Position numbers and translations under genes: made by a program. The notes under the pieces were generated by a model. It was not told the origin of the DNA. It saw nothing but the letters and a program-made list of their open reading frames with translations, and made no database searches. This document shows positions 7,524 to 14,290 of a DNA stretch of 15,900 nt, in pieces (positions within the stretch are counted from its first letter, which is position 1; each line of letters begins with the position of its first letter). The DNA is from DASXRC01 sp036506495 (lineage in GTDB: Bacteria; Actinomycetota; Actinomycetes; Mycobacteriales; Micromonosporaceae): NCBI GenBank assembly GCA_036506495.1, contig DASXRQ010000255.1, positions 1 through 15,900 of the forward strand. Direction: 5' to 3'.

Positions 7524-9014
7524 TCAAGACCCCGACGCCTTCAGCGGAACGGGTACGCCGTTGCGCTGCCAGTTCCAGATCGGTGTCAGGCCGGGCTCCG
7601 CGGCCAGTACCGCGACGAGAAGCCGAATCTGGTCCTCGGGCAGCGGCAGCCGGTCCACGCCGTCGGGTGCTCGGAAGCGTCGCCGCGGCAGGTCGCCGCA
7701 CGGCGCGTCCCGCTGCTCGACCGAAAACACCTTGAGCAGGTCGGTGGCGGTGCGGACGCCGGCCCGACGGAGCCTTACCCTGGCGGCGGCGCCGGTGTCG
7801 GCCGGGCCGCCACCGTTTCGGCGTGCCCGGGTGACCTCTCGTCGTTCGGCCTGGTCCAGGTGAATCAACAGGAACGCCTGGTCGGCCCAGTCGACCAGGC
7901 GGCCGGTCGGAACACGGGTGTGCAGGATGACGTCGACGAGGTTCATCGTGGCGAGGTTCTGCATGTCCTCGACGCCCTCCTCAACGAGGCGCGCCTCGTA
8001 CCAGAGGTTGAGTCCGTCAAGCTGATCTAGGGGGTAGTCCGGCGCAACAGTCGGAACGGCATGCCGCAGCACCCGCGAGGTCAGTCGCTCCAGGAACTGC
8101 AGACCGACGAGCGGGAAGAAGCCGATGACGAACGCGGTCGCCATCTCGGGGCCACCGGCCACCGATGACGCATCGCCGATGACCTGATGGACGACGCCGA
8201 CGATCAGCAGCACCATGACGATGCGGAGCACCACGCTGGCGTACGCGGTGGGTCGCAGATCGCTCTGGAAGTACCGTCGGAGAAGCATGCTCGTGGCGAA
8301 GGCGTAGGCGCCGAGGAACGCGTACTTGAGCACGTCCCATGGGCCGGAAGGGTCGACGAGGAACCGCGTGTCCCACAGGGTTGCGGCCCAGCCGACCGCG
8401 AACACTGCCGTCGCGAGAAAAACCGGAAACAGCGACTCGCTGCTGACGAGGTAGTCGTCCTTGCCGTTGGCCGTCCCCGCGGCGTCCCGGATCGCCGTAC
8501 GCGGCACCTGGCGGCCGTAATACGCCTCGAACTTCTGCCGGTAGATGTTGTCCGTCGGCCGTGGCCAGCCCTCGGTCGCGTTCGGCAACTCCCCGGCGAA
8601 GTCGGAAGCCACCAGCGGCACGGGAAGGTTCTGTGGGCTGTCCCAGCCCAGCCGGTGCAGGTTGAGGACGTACTCGTTCCATAGCGCCTTGGCGCGCATG
8701 CCCAGGAATCGCACGTACAGCCATCCCGGCAGGAATGAGAAGCACCAGAGCGCGAATAGCCTCAGCGCGCCCGTACCCCACGCGTGGGATTCCGGCCAAC
8801 GATCGTCGGCCAGGTATCCGGCCGTGACGACGGTGACCATCGCGGCCGCGAGAATGATGACGTTCATCCATGTCGCGACCGCCTTCCGTCGCAACCACAG
8901 CCTGGTGCGCTCGGCGGTCAACCAGCCAACGGCACCGCGCCGGAACCGTGCGACCCAGGCCGCACCGGTCCGGACGGCGTCGGGCCGGACAACGTCGTGC
9001 ACCGCGGTGCTCAT
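7524..9014 (-). CDS. Six-helix membrane protein with long cytosolic C-terminal region, unknown family
   Basis: GGGAGG five bases before ATG 9014 fixes a 496-aa product. Hydrophobic segments lie at about 51-69, 82-103, 195-214, 228-246, 260-279 and 290-307. A roughly 90-residue polar loop (104-194) separates helices 2 and 3. The last 170 residues are soluble. One block (about 328-386) contains LDQLDGLNLWYEARLVEEG and LVDWADQAFLLIHL. A second has a short LRRAGVRTATDLL turn resembling a helix-hairpin-helix element. I cannot name the family. The gene is last in a minus-strand operon after the EACC1-like and BTAD genes (101 bases after the BTAD stop, with a hairpin in the gap). This suggests it is the membrane-associated sensor or effector of the locus; that role is inference only. 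Confidence 0.75.
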   Translation of the reverse strand: MSTAVHDVVRPDAVRTGAAWVARFRRGAVGWLTAERTRLWLRRKAVATWMNVIILAAAMVTVVTAGYLADDRWPESHAWGTGALRLFALWCFSFLPGWLYVRFLGMRAKALWNEYVLNLHRLGWDSPQNLPVPLVASDFAGELPNATEGWPRPTDNIYRQKFEAYYGRQVPRTAIRDAAGTANGKDDYLVSSESLFPVFLATAVFAVGWAATLWDTRFLVDPSGPWDVLKYAFLGAYAFATSMLLRRYFQSDLRPTAYASVVLRIVMVLLIVGVVHQVIGDASSVAGGPEMATAFVIGFFPLVGLQFLERLTSRVLRHAVPTVAPDYPLDQLDGLNLWYEARLVEEGVEDMQNLATMNLVDVILHTRVPTGRLVDWADQAFLLIHLDQAERREVTRARRNGGGPADTGAAARVRLRRAGVRTATDLLKVFSVEQRDAPCGDLPRRRFRAPDGVDRLPLPEDQIRLLVAVLAAEPGLTPIWNWQRNGVPVPLKASGS

Positions 9015-9049
9015 CCTCGCCTCCCAATGGTGGACCGTGGTCGCTTCGC

Positions 9050-9070
9050 GGCCCTTCCGATAGGAGGGCC
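9050..9070. terminator. Hairpin in the BTAD-membrane protein gap (possible attenuator)
   Basis: GGCCC-T-TCC (9050-9058) pairs with GGA-GGGCC (9063-9070) around a GATA loop, with a single bulged base. It lies 36 bases before the membrane-protein start, within the 101-base gap of the minus-strand operon. It could be an mRNA-processing or partial-termination site that tunes expression of the last gene. No T-tract is present. Confidence 0.3.
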
Positions 9071-9115
9071 GAGGTCACCGCCAGATACGTCGGCGAACGT
9101 ACTGAGCCGCACGAG

Positions 9116-9901
9116 TCAACCGGAACCGACGCCAGCTCCGACCGGCTGGCGCAGCGATTGATAGAGCGCCGACGTCTCGGCGGATGGCCGCACCTGGAAG
9201 GTGTCCCGGAGCGCGGTCGCCAGGCGTACGTACTGCGCCAACGCCAGGTGCCGGAGGCCGGTTGCCGCGTAGCACGTCATCAGGCTGCAGTGCACCCGTT
9301 CGTTGCACGGATCGATGGCGAGGATCCGCCGCGCGAGCAGCGCGGCCGGCCCGTGGTCGCCGCGGGCGATGTAGATCTCGACGAGACGGCTCTGGATGTC
9401 GACGGCGTCCAGCCGCAGCCGTTCGCGTACCGGGCAAGCCCACTCGGCGTAGGGGTCGTCCGCGAGGAAGTCACCGTCGTACAGCTGGCAGGCCGCCTCG
9501 TACTCCCGCGCGGCCGCGCGCTCGTCGCCCGCCCGGTCGGCACGGCGACCGGACCGGCACGCGACCTCGAACTGCTCGAGGTCGGTCCACACGCCGATCA
9601 AGGGCACCAGCTGATAGGCGCCGAACCGCCGCTCGATGACCGGATGCGGGTACGCCGCGCGCAACACTTGGCGCACCCCGCTGAGCGCCACGTGCAGGCT
9701 GTTTCGGGCGGCGTCGGGGTGGGCGGTCGGCCAGAACACGTCCATGAGTACGTCGCGCGGCACCGGCGGCCGGCGGTGGGCGACGAGGTAGGCCAGCATA
9801 TTGCGAGTGCGGCGGCTGGACGCCGTGTCCACCGGGACGCCATCGATGGACACGCGGAAGGTCCCGAGGAAGTAGGCGGTCAGCACGGCGTGGGCTGCCA
9901 T
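9116..9901 (-). CDS. AfsR/SARP-like BTAD-domain transcriptional regulator
   Basis: This 261-aa protein starts at ATG 9901. Its GGAGA SD overlaps the stop region of the upstream EACC1-like gene, nine bases away. Residues 1-98 form an OmpR-type winged helix as in SARPs: FLGTFRVSIDGVPV, a recognition-helix region DVLMDVFWPTAHPDAARNSL, then VALSGVRQVLR and the wing GAYQLVP. Residues about 100-250 are the helical bacterial transcriptional activator domain (BTAD), including LYDGDFLADDPYAEWA and repeated helices such as LARRILAIDPCNERVH. It lacks the NB-ARC and TPR extensions of full AfsR, so it is a short SARP-type regulator. SARPs bind direct repeats and recruit RNA polymerase. The position suggests it controls this locus rather than an antibiotic cluster; the target is inferred. 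Confidence 0.87.
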   Translation of the reverse strand: MAAHAVLTAYFLGTFRVSIDGVPVDTASSRRTRNMLAYLVAHRRPPVPRDVLMDVFWPTAHPDAARNSLHVALSGVRQVLRAAYPHPVIERRFGAYQLVPLIGVWTDLEQFEVACRSGRRADRAGDERAAAREYEAACQLYDGDFLADDPYAEWACPVRERLRLDAVDIQSRLVEIYIARGDHGPAALLARRILAIDPCNERVHCSLMTCYAATGLRHLALAQYVRLATALRDTFQVRPSAETSALYQSLRQPVGAGVGSG

Positions 9902-9910
9902 CGCGTCTCC

Positions 9911-10297
9911 CTATGCGGCGGCCGCGCCGTGGCGAGCTATCCACCGGTCGACGCGCCGGCGCTGATCATCGAGCGATGCGCCGGAGACCTCCAGGACGTC
10001 GTCGTTGACGTCGAGCCGGACCCACCGCCGACGCCCAACCAGCCACGCGAGCACCGCGGCCACGACGGCGGACAGGGCAGCTCCGTCGGCGAAACTCACG
10101 ACGAGACCAGTGACGGCGAGGTTGTCGGTGGCTCGGACCCGCGGCGACCCCGGACCGGTGCGGATCATGCCGACCGAGACCAGCTTGAGCTCGGCCAGCT
10201 CTTGCCTCAGTTGACGTGTCAGCAGCTCCAAATCCTCACCATGCAGCTCCGAGTCGGGCTCCACCTGAATCGCGACGCGACCGAACCCGTACGACAT
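9911..10297 (-). CDS. EACC1-like (effector-associated constant component) protein
   Basis: GGGAGG lies seven bases before ATG 10297, which is preferred over GTG 10303 because the latter leaves almost no spacing. The 128-aa product begins with a strand, RVAIQVEPD. An amphipathic helix ELLTRQLRQELAEL follows, then VSVGMI, an Ala/Val-rich helix (about residues 75-95, AALSAVVAAVLAWLV) followed by basic GRRR, and paired strands VRLDVNDDVLEVSGAS. A terminal helix QRRRVDRWIARHG closes the chain. This order matches the small EACC1 family, described from comparative genomics as an invariant component beside variable effectors in actinobacterial conflict systems. The family assignment is by remembered pattern, not by search. 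As first gene of the operon, 254 bases from the divergent sigma gene, it would be made together with the BTAD regulator and the membrane protein. Confidence 0.72.
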   Translation of the reverse strand: MSYGFGRVAIQVEPDSELHGEDLELLTRQLRQELAELKLVSVGMIRTGPGSPRVRATDNLAVTGLVVSFADGAALSAVVAAVLAWLVGRRRWVRLDVNDDVLEVSGASLDDQRRRVDRWIARHGAAAA

Positions 10298-10472
10298 CCA
10301 CACACCTCCCGTACTGCCACCTACCGGAGGCGCGACGCCCGAGCCCTGATACCACCGCAGACTCGGATGGCCGGCGGCGTCGCCGTATCAGCGGCGGTTT
10401 GGCCGCCTCATATTGGAGATGCCGTGCGCGGGAAGGGTTGGACGTGTCTGGTCATTCCGGGTCGACGAGCAT

Positions 10473-10498
10473 GGAACGGACGGGTGGGCCGCTTCGTC
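10473..10498 (+). promoter_or_regulatory. Candidate ECF-type promoter (GGAAC-N17-CGTC) upstream of the sigma gene
   Basis: GGAAC (10473-10477) and CGTC (10495-10498) are separated by 17 bases. These are the classic -35 and -10 elements of ECF sigma promoters, which often autoregulate. Initiation would give a leader of about 45-50 bases before ATG 10552. The match could be chance in GC-rich DNA. Confidence 0.4.
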
Positions 10499-10551
10499 GG
10501 GCATGGACTGAACCGTCACCATTCGGAAGAATGGGTGCCCGGAGGGCCGCG

Positions 10552-11160
10552 ATGGATCCGTTGCACCAGCTCGACAGCGCCGAGCTCGTCGAGAGGGTCC
10601 GCGCCCACGACCAGGCCGCGTGGGTCGCACTCACGGAGCGCTACACGGGTCTGTTGTGGTCGGTCGCGCGCAGCATGCGGCTCAACGAGGAGGACGCGGC
10701 TGACGCCGTGCAGACGACGTGGCTCCGTCTTGTGGAGCAGCTCGACACGCTGCGCGAGCCCGACCGCGTCGGGAGCTGGCTCGCTACCACCGTGCGCCGT
10801 GAGTGCCTCGCCGCGCTGCGCCGTCGGACCAGGCTGGCGACGATGGACGGCTGGGAGGACATGGCCGATTCCGCCGAGCCCCTCGACGAGGCGTTGCTGC
10901 GGGCGGAGCGGGACGCGGCGCTGTGGCGGGCCTTCCACGCCCTTCCGGAGAACTGCCGGACGTTGTTGCGCGTGCTGATGGCCGACCCGCCCCCGAAGTA
11001 CGCCGAGGTCGCCGCGGCGCTCGACATGCCGATCGGGAGCATCGGCCCGACGCGCCGGCGCTGTCTCGACGCCCTGCGCGGCATCCTGCTCTCCGGTCCG
11101 GAACCCTCAGACGCCCGGTCCGCCGGAACCAACCGAGGAGGGCACGATGAATCGCGATGA
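10552..11160 (+). CDS. ECF-type sigma-70 family RNA polymerase sigma factor
   Basis: GGAGGG at 10541-10546 with five-base spacing selects ATG 10552 (202 aa). The open frame extends upstream to 10216 but that stretch is unlike a protein. Region 2 (about residues 12-92) carries ERYTGLLWSVARSM, the DAADAVQTTWLRLVEQL -10-binding segment and VGSWLATTVRRECLAALRR. Region 4 (about 122-180) carries LPENCRTLLRVLM and the helix-turn-helix PKYAEVAAALDMPIGSIGP with TRRRCLDALR. There is no region 3, SnoaL or transmembrane extension. It shares 14 bases with the next start (11147), so the two are translationally coupled. The ...MPIGSIGPTR... ending resembles the ECF factors often seen next to CHAT genes in actinobacteria. 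A candidate autoregulatory promoter lies upstream. Confidence 0.92.
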   Translation: MDPLHQLDSAELVERVRAHDQAAWVALTERYTGLLWSVARSMRLNEEDAADAVQTTWLRLVEQLDTLREPDRVGSWLATTVRRECLAALRRRTRLATMDGWEDMADSAEPLDEALLRAERDAALWRAFHALPENCRTLLRVLMADPPPKYAEVAAALDMPIGSIGPTRRRCLDALRGILLSGPEPSDARSAGTNRGGHDESR

Positions 11161-11629
11161 GGATGACGACACATTGTTGGCCCGCCTTCGGACGATCGCC
11201 GACCACACAGACGCCGTCCCGGACGCGGTCGTCGCCGCGGCGAGGGCGGCCATCGAGACCCGCGACCTCGACAGCGAGCTGGCCGCGCTGATCGCGGACT
11301 CCGCGGCGACCACGCCGGCCCAAACCTTCGAAGCGGTACGCAGTGGGCCGCCCGGCACCGTCGCCGAACGCCTGCTCTCGTTCGAGGGCGCCGGGGTACA
11401 GGTCGAGCTGGAGGTCGTCCGCAGCGGTGACGGGCTCACGCTCATGGGCCAGCTGATCGGCGTCGAACCGGGGGAGTGCGTCATTGAGCGCGCAGGCGGC
11501 CGCGATGAGGCTGTGCACCTCGACGAGCTGGGTAGGTTTCTCGCTGAAGGTGTGCCGGCCGGTCCGGCCCGGCTGCGGTGCCGATCCACGACCGGGCGCA
11601 CGGTCGTCACGGCGTGGGTCAGCCTGTGA
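11147..11629 (+). CDS. Small sigma-coupled protein of unknown function
   Basis: ATG 11147 has GGAGG at 11137-11141 and overlaps the sigma gene by 14 bases, giving 160 aa. The first 55 residues are acidic and helical (DTLLARLRTIADH, VPDAVVAAARAAIETRDLDSELAALIADS). The remainder is strand-rich: LLSFEGAGVQVELEVV, LTLMGQLIG, then ELGRFLAEGVPAGPARLRC and VVTAWVSL. No membrane helix or zinc-binding His-x3-Cys-x2-Cys motif is present, so it is not a classical zinc anti-sigma factor. The constant pairing with the sigma gene makes it the best candidate for a direct sigma partner or an adaptor binding the CHAT or EACC1 components. That role is inference. It converges on CHAT with five bases between the stops. 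Confidence 0.75.
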   Translation: MNRDEDDDTLLARLRTIADHTDAVPDAVVAAARAAIETRDLDSELAALIADSAATTPAQTFEAVRSGPPGTVAERLLSFEGAGVQVELEVVRSGDGLTLMGQLIGVEPGECVIERAGGRDEAVHLDELGRFLAEGVPAGPARLRCRSTTGRTVVTAWVSL

Positions 11630-11638
11630 CCGGGTCAC
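11626..11638. repeat. 13-bp palindrome spanning both convergent stop codons
   Basis: GTGACC-G-GGTCAC contains the TGA of the sigma-coupled gene (11627-11629) and, on the other strand, the TGA of CHAT (11637-11635). It is too short to be a convincing terminator. The two transcripts must overlap here or use a signal elsewhere. Confidence 0.4.
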
Positions 11639-14250
11639 CTGCCGAGGGCCACAAAGGACAGCGCCGCCGCGACCGTTACCGGATCATCGCCGGCGGCCGA
11701 TCGGACCTCGAGCAAAGCCGCGCCGAAGGAGGATCCGGCGCGAAGCCGGTCGTGGAAATAGGCCATCAGCGGCGCGGTCGCGACGTCGTTGACCGGAACG
11801 ACACTCGCCAGCAGACTGGCCGTGCCGAGGGGCACGAGGGCGGTCACGGCGCCGAGGAGCTCGTCGGCGCCGACGTGCGCCGCGACGGCCGAGTCGCAGC
11901 TGGACAGCACGAGCCGGCGCGGCGCACGGCGCAGCCGCCCGAGGTCGTAGACGGTCAGCGGCCCGTCGTCGAGGGATATCGCGGAGAACAGCGGGTTGTC
12001 CGCCCGGAACACGCCGTGGGCGGCGACGTGCGCGGTCCACGCGCCGTCGAGCGCGGCCAGAGTCGCCTCGGCGGTCGCCCGACCGTTCCCGAGGACGACC
12101 ACGTCGGGATAGCCCTCGGCGATCTTCGCGACCTCGGCCGAGCTGCCGCGCAGGCCCGGACCGATCACGAGCGCGATCCTGCGCTTCCGTGGCGTCCGCA
12201 TCCGTTCGGCGCGCAACCAGATGGCGGCCGACGGCGCCACGGTGACGGGAACCGTGCGCAGCGCCGGCAGCATCGCCCACGGCACCGCATTCAACCGGGC
12301 CGGCGGAATGACAACCACGGGTGCGTCGCCAACGTCGGAGGCAGCCTCGCCCAGGAGAACCCGCTGGAGGCGAAGGCCGGCGGCAGCGAGGGTGTCGAGC
12401 GCTCCCGCGGTCGGTCGTCCGTGCGCCAGCCGGCGCAGCATGAACCGAGCCAGCTCCACCTCGCGTACCGCCGACGACACCGGGCCGACTGGGTGCAGCC
12501 GGAACCGCCGCCCAACGATGGTGATCACATGCAGCTGTCCGTCGACGGCAGTGATCTCGATCAGCGTGTGCCGCCCGAGTCCGTCGGTCAGTCGCGACAG
12601 ATCATCGGCCTCGGTCGGCTGGCGGGTCGCGGCGTGGTCGGGGTGCCCACCTCCGATCGTTCGCCTCGTCCGCGCCCGGATGGCCGCCTCGAGGCGGCGC
12701 CGCTCCAGGTCGAGCCGCTCGGTCGGCGCATCGGCGGAGCGTGCCGCGTTCAGTCGGCGAACGACGTCGCGGAGCGCGGCGAGCTCCGTGGCAAGCTCCC
12801 GATCGTCGAGCGGGCGCACGGCGGGTATGGCAAGTGCGCTGGCGCGCCAACGTTCGCCCCACCGCAGCAGCATGTGGGCGTCGCCACGCCGTACGGCATG
12901 GCGCTGCGCGAGGGCAGCGAGCTCCACCCCGTACCCCGCGGCGTGGGCACGCAGTTCCGGCGCCGCGAGTGCGCGCTGGTGGTCGCCCGCCGCCTCCAGT
13001 CCTCGCCGGCAGGCGATGAGCGTGGCCGCGGTTGCTCCTCGTGCCTCGGCGCGCAGCGCGTGGGCCAGCCACCCCGCGGCGTGGCCGAACGTGGGACCGC
13101 GGTGTCGAAACCTCGCGGCGCGCTCGAGGTGCCGGTCGGCGTCCGAAGCCCGGCCCTGCTCGGCGGCCAGCCGGCCCGCGAGCAGGTGCGCGGCCGGGGC
13201 CTCCGGCGCGTTGAGCGCGTCGAGCCGGTCCGCCAGCCGGCTGGCCCGTACGCGAAGGCGGCCGCCACGTTCTCCGGCGGTGTGCCGGGACTGGACCTCG
13301 ACGAACGCGGCTCGGTCCCGCCAGCCAATGCGCCCTTGCCGACGGAACAGGTCGCGGGCCGACGCGGCCCGCTGACTCGCGAGCCTCGGCTGACCGGCCG
13401 CCTGCGCGGCCTGCGCGATCGCGAACAGCAGCTCAGCGGTCTTGGTCTGCTCGCCGCCGCGAGCAGTATGGTGTCGCAATGCCTCATCGGTCGCGGTGAC
13501 GGCCTCGGTGGCCAGGCCAGCGGCGAGCAGCACCGCACACCGGTCGATCGCCACGCTTGGAAAGAACGTCTGCAGAGCCGCGTACCGTGCCGCCGCCTCG
13601 TCGAGGAAGCCGAGCGCGGCCGGAAGGTCGCCCGCCTGGAAGGCCACGTCCGCGCGGTTGTGCACCGCCATCACGAGTTCCAGATCCTGGCCGACCTCGG
13701 CGAAGAGCCGCTCGGCGGCTACCAAGTCACGGTCGGCGTGCTGGGCCTGACCAAGGGCGGCGTACACGAGAAATCGGTGCGTGCGCGACCTGGCTTCCCA
13801 GACGCGATCGCCGCCGCGTCGCAGCAACCTGATCGCTCGGCGGAGATCGGCAAGCGCCTCGTCGTAGCGCCCGAACTCCCGCAGCAGGTACCCCCGGCGC
13901 GTCAGGACTCGCCCGGCGTGGACGCCGCTGCTGTATGCGACTGCGCGGTCCAGGCAGGCGAGCCCGTCCACGAGACGGCCGGCGAGGCCCAACGTCAGGC
14001 CGAGCGTTGCCTGTACGTCCGCCACGCGCTCGGGATCGGTCGAGCGTTCCGCGAGGCGTGCCGATCGGCGAAGCTCCGCGATGGCCTCGCTTGTCCGCCC
14101 GGAATCCCGCACGACGATACCCCGCGCCTGGCGGGCGACCGACCCGGTCCACGGGTCGGGCCGCGCGTCGAGCAACTTCGTTGCCTCGGCGAACGCTTCG
14201 GCCGGGCGCGCCAGCGCCAGGGCCAGCAGGCGATCGGGGTGAGCTGACAC
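11635..14250 (-). CDS. TPR-CHAT (caspase-like) protease
   Basis: This 871-aa protein starts at GTG 14250. No SD is visible and a -10-like TAGACT lies seven bases upstream, so the message may be leaderless. Residues about 1-430 are Ala/Leu/Arg-rich paired helices of TPR type, for example GRTSEAIAELRRSARLAE and GRYDEALADLRRAIRLLR. Residues about 555-871 form a CHAT domain: VVIPPARLNAVPWAMLP (about 645-661), then catalytic His745 in HVAAHGVF and Cys785 in VLSSCDSA, both intact. ASLLASVVPVND and an AGSSFGAALLEVR helix follow. CHAT proteases are cysteine peptidases related to caspases and separases, and are activated by partner binding or by TPR-sensed signals. Likely partners are the divergent subtilase and the convergent sigma-coupled protein; this is inference from context. 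Confidence 0.9.
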   Translation of the reverse strand: MSAHPDRLLALALARPAEAFAEATKLLDARPDPWTGSVARQARGIVVRDSGRTSEAIAELRRSARLAERSTDPERVADVQATLGLTLGLAGRLVDGLACLDRAVAYSSGVHAGRVLTRRGYLLREFGRYDEALADLRRAIRLLRRGGDRVWEARSRTHRFLVYAALGQAQHADRDLVAAERLFAEVGQDLELVMAVHNRADVAFQAGDLPAALGFLDEAAARYAALQTFFPSVAIDRCAVLLAAGLATEAVTATDEALRHHTARGGEQTKTAELLFAIAQAAQAAGQPRLASQRAASARDLFRRQGRIGWRDRAAFVEVQSRHTAGERGGRLRVRASRLADRLDALNAPEAPAAHLLAGRLAAEQGRASDADRHLERAARFRHRGPTFGHAAGWLAHALRAEARGATAATLIACRRGLEAAGDHQRALAAPELRAHAAGYGVELAALAQRHAVRRGDAHMLLRWGERWRASALAIPAVRPLDDRELATELAALRDVVRRLNAARSADAPTERLDLERRRLEAAIRARTRRTIGGGHPDHAATRQPTEADDLSRLTDGLGRHTLIEITAVDGQLHVITIVGRRFRLHPVGPVSSAVREVELARFMLRRLAHGRPTAGALDTLAAAGLRLQRVLLGEAASDVGDAPVVVIPPARLNAVPWAMLPALRTVPVTVAPSAAIWLRAERMRTPRKRRIALVIGPGLRGSSAEVAKIAEGYPDVVVLGNGRATAEATLAALDGAWTAHVAAHGVFRADNPLFSAISLDDGPLTVYDLGRLRRAPRRLVLSSCDSAVAAHVGADELLGAVTALVPLGTASLLASVVPVNDVATAPLMAYFHDRLRAGSSFGAALLEVRSAAGDDPVTVAAALSFVALGR

Positions 14251-14256
14251 CCATCG

Positions 14257-14262
14257 AGTCTA
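14257..14262 (-). promoter_or_regulatory. Possible -10 element for a leaderless CHAT transcript
   Basis: On the minus strand TAGACT (TAnnnT) ends seven bases before GTG 14250. That places transcription initiation at or next to the start codon, a common actinobacterial leaderless arrangement and consistent with the missing SD. No good -35 is seen. Confidence 0.25.
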
Positions 14263-14290
14263 GGAAACGCAACCGGATCGGAGAGGGTCG

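Noticed and set aside
10393..10407. Small GGCGG-TTTGG-CCGCC hairpin in the EACC1/sigma control region.
   Set aside because: A five-bp GC stem is expected by chance in this composition and does not align with any promoter element I can support.
10216..10551. Upstream in-frame extension of the sigma factor (112 extra residues).
   Set aside because: The residues are Arg/Pro/Ser-rich without domain character, they cover the divergent promoter region and there is no SD. ATG 10552 has an ideal SD.
8870..10978. Plus-strand ORF of about 700 codons opposite the membrane, BTAD and EACC1-like genes.
   Set aside because: It runs through three well-supported minus-strand genes and the control region, is low-complexity Arg/Gly/Val, and ends inside the sigma gene in another frame.
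11578..14247. Very long plus-strand ORF (889 codons) opposite CHAT.
   Set aside because: It is a GC-skew shadow of the CHAT gene. The composition is Gly/Arg/Pro/Glu-rich with no domain motifs, whereas the minus strand encodes TPRs and an intact CHAT His/Cys pair.
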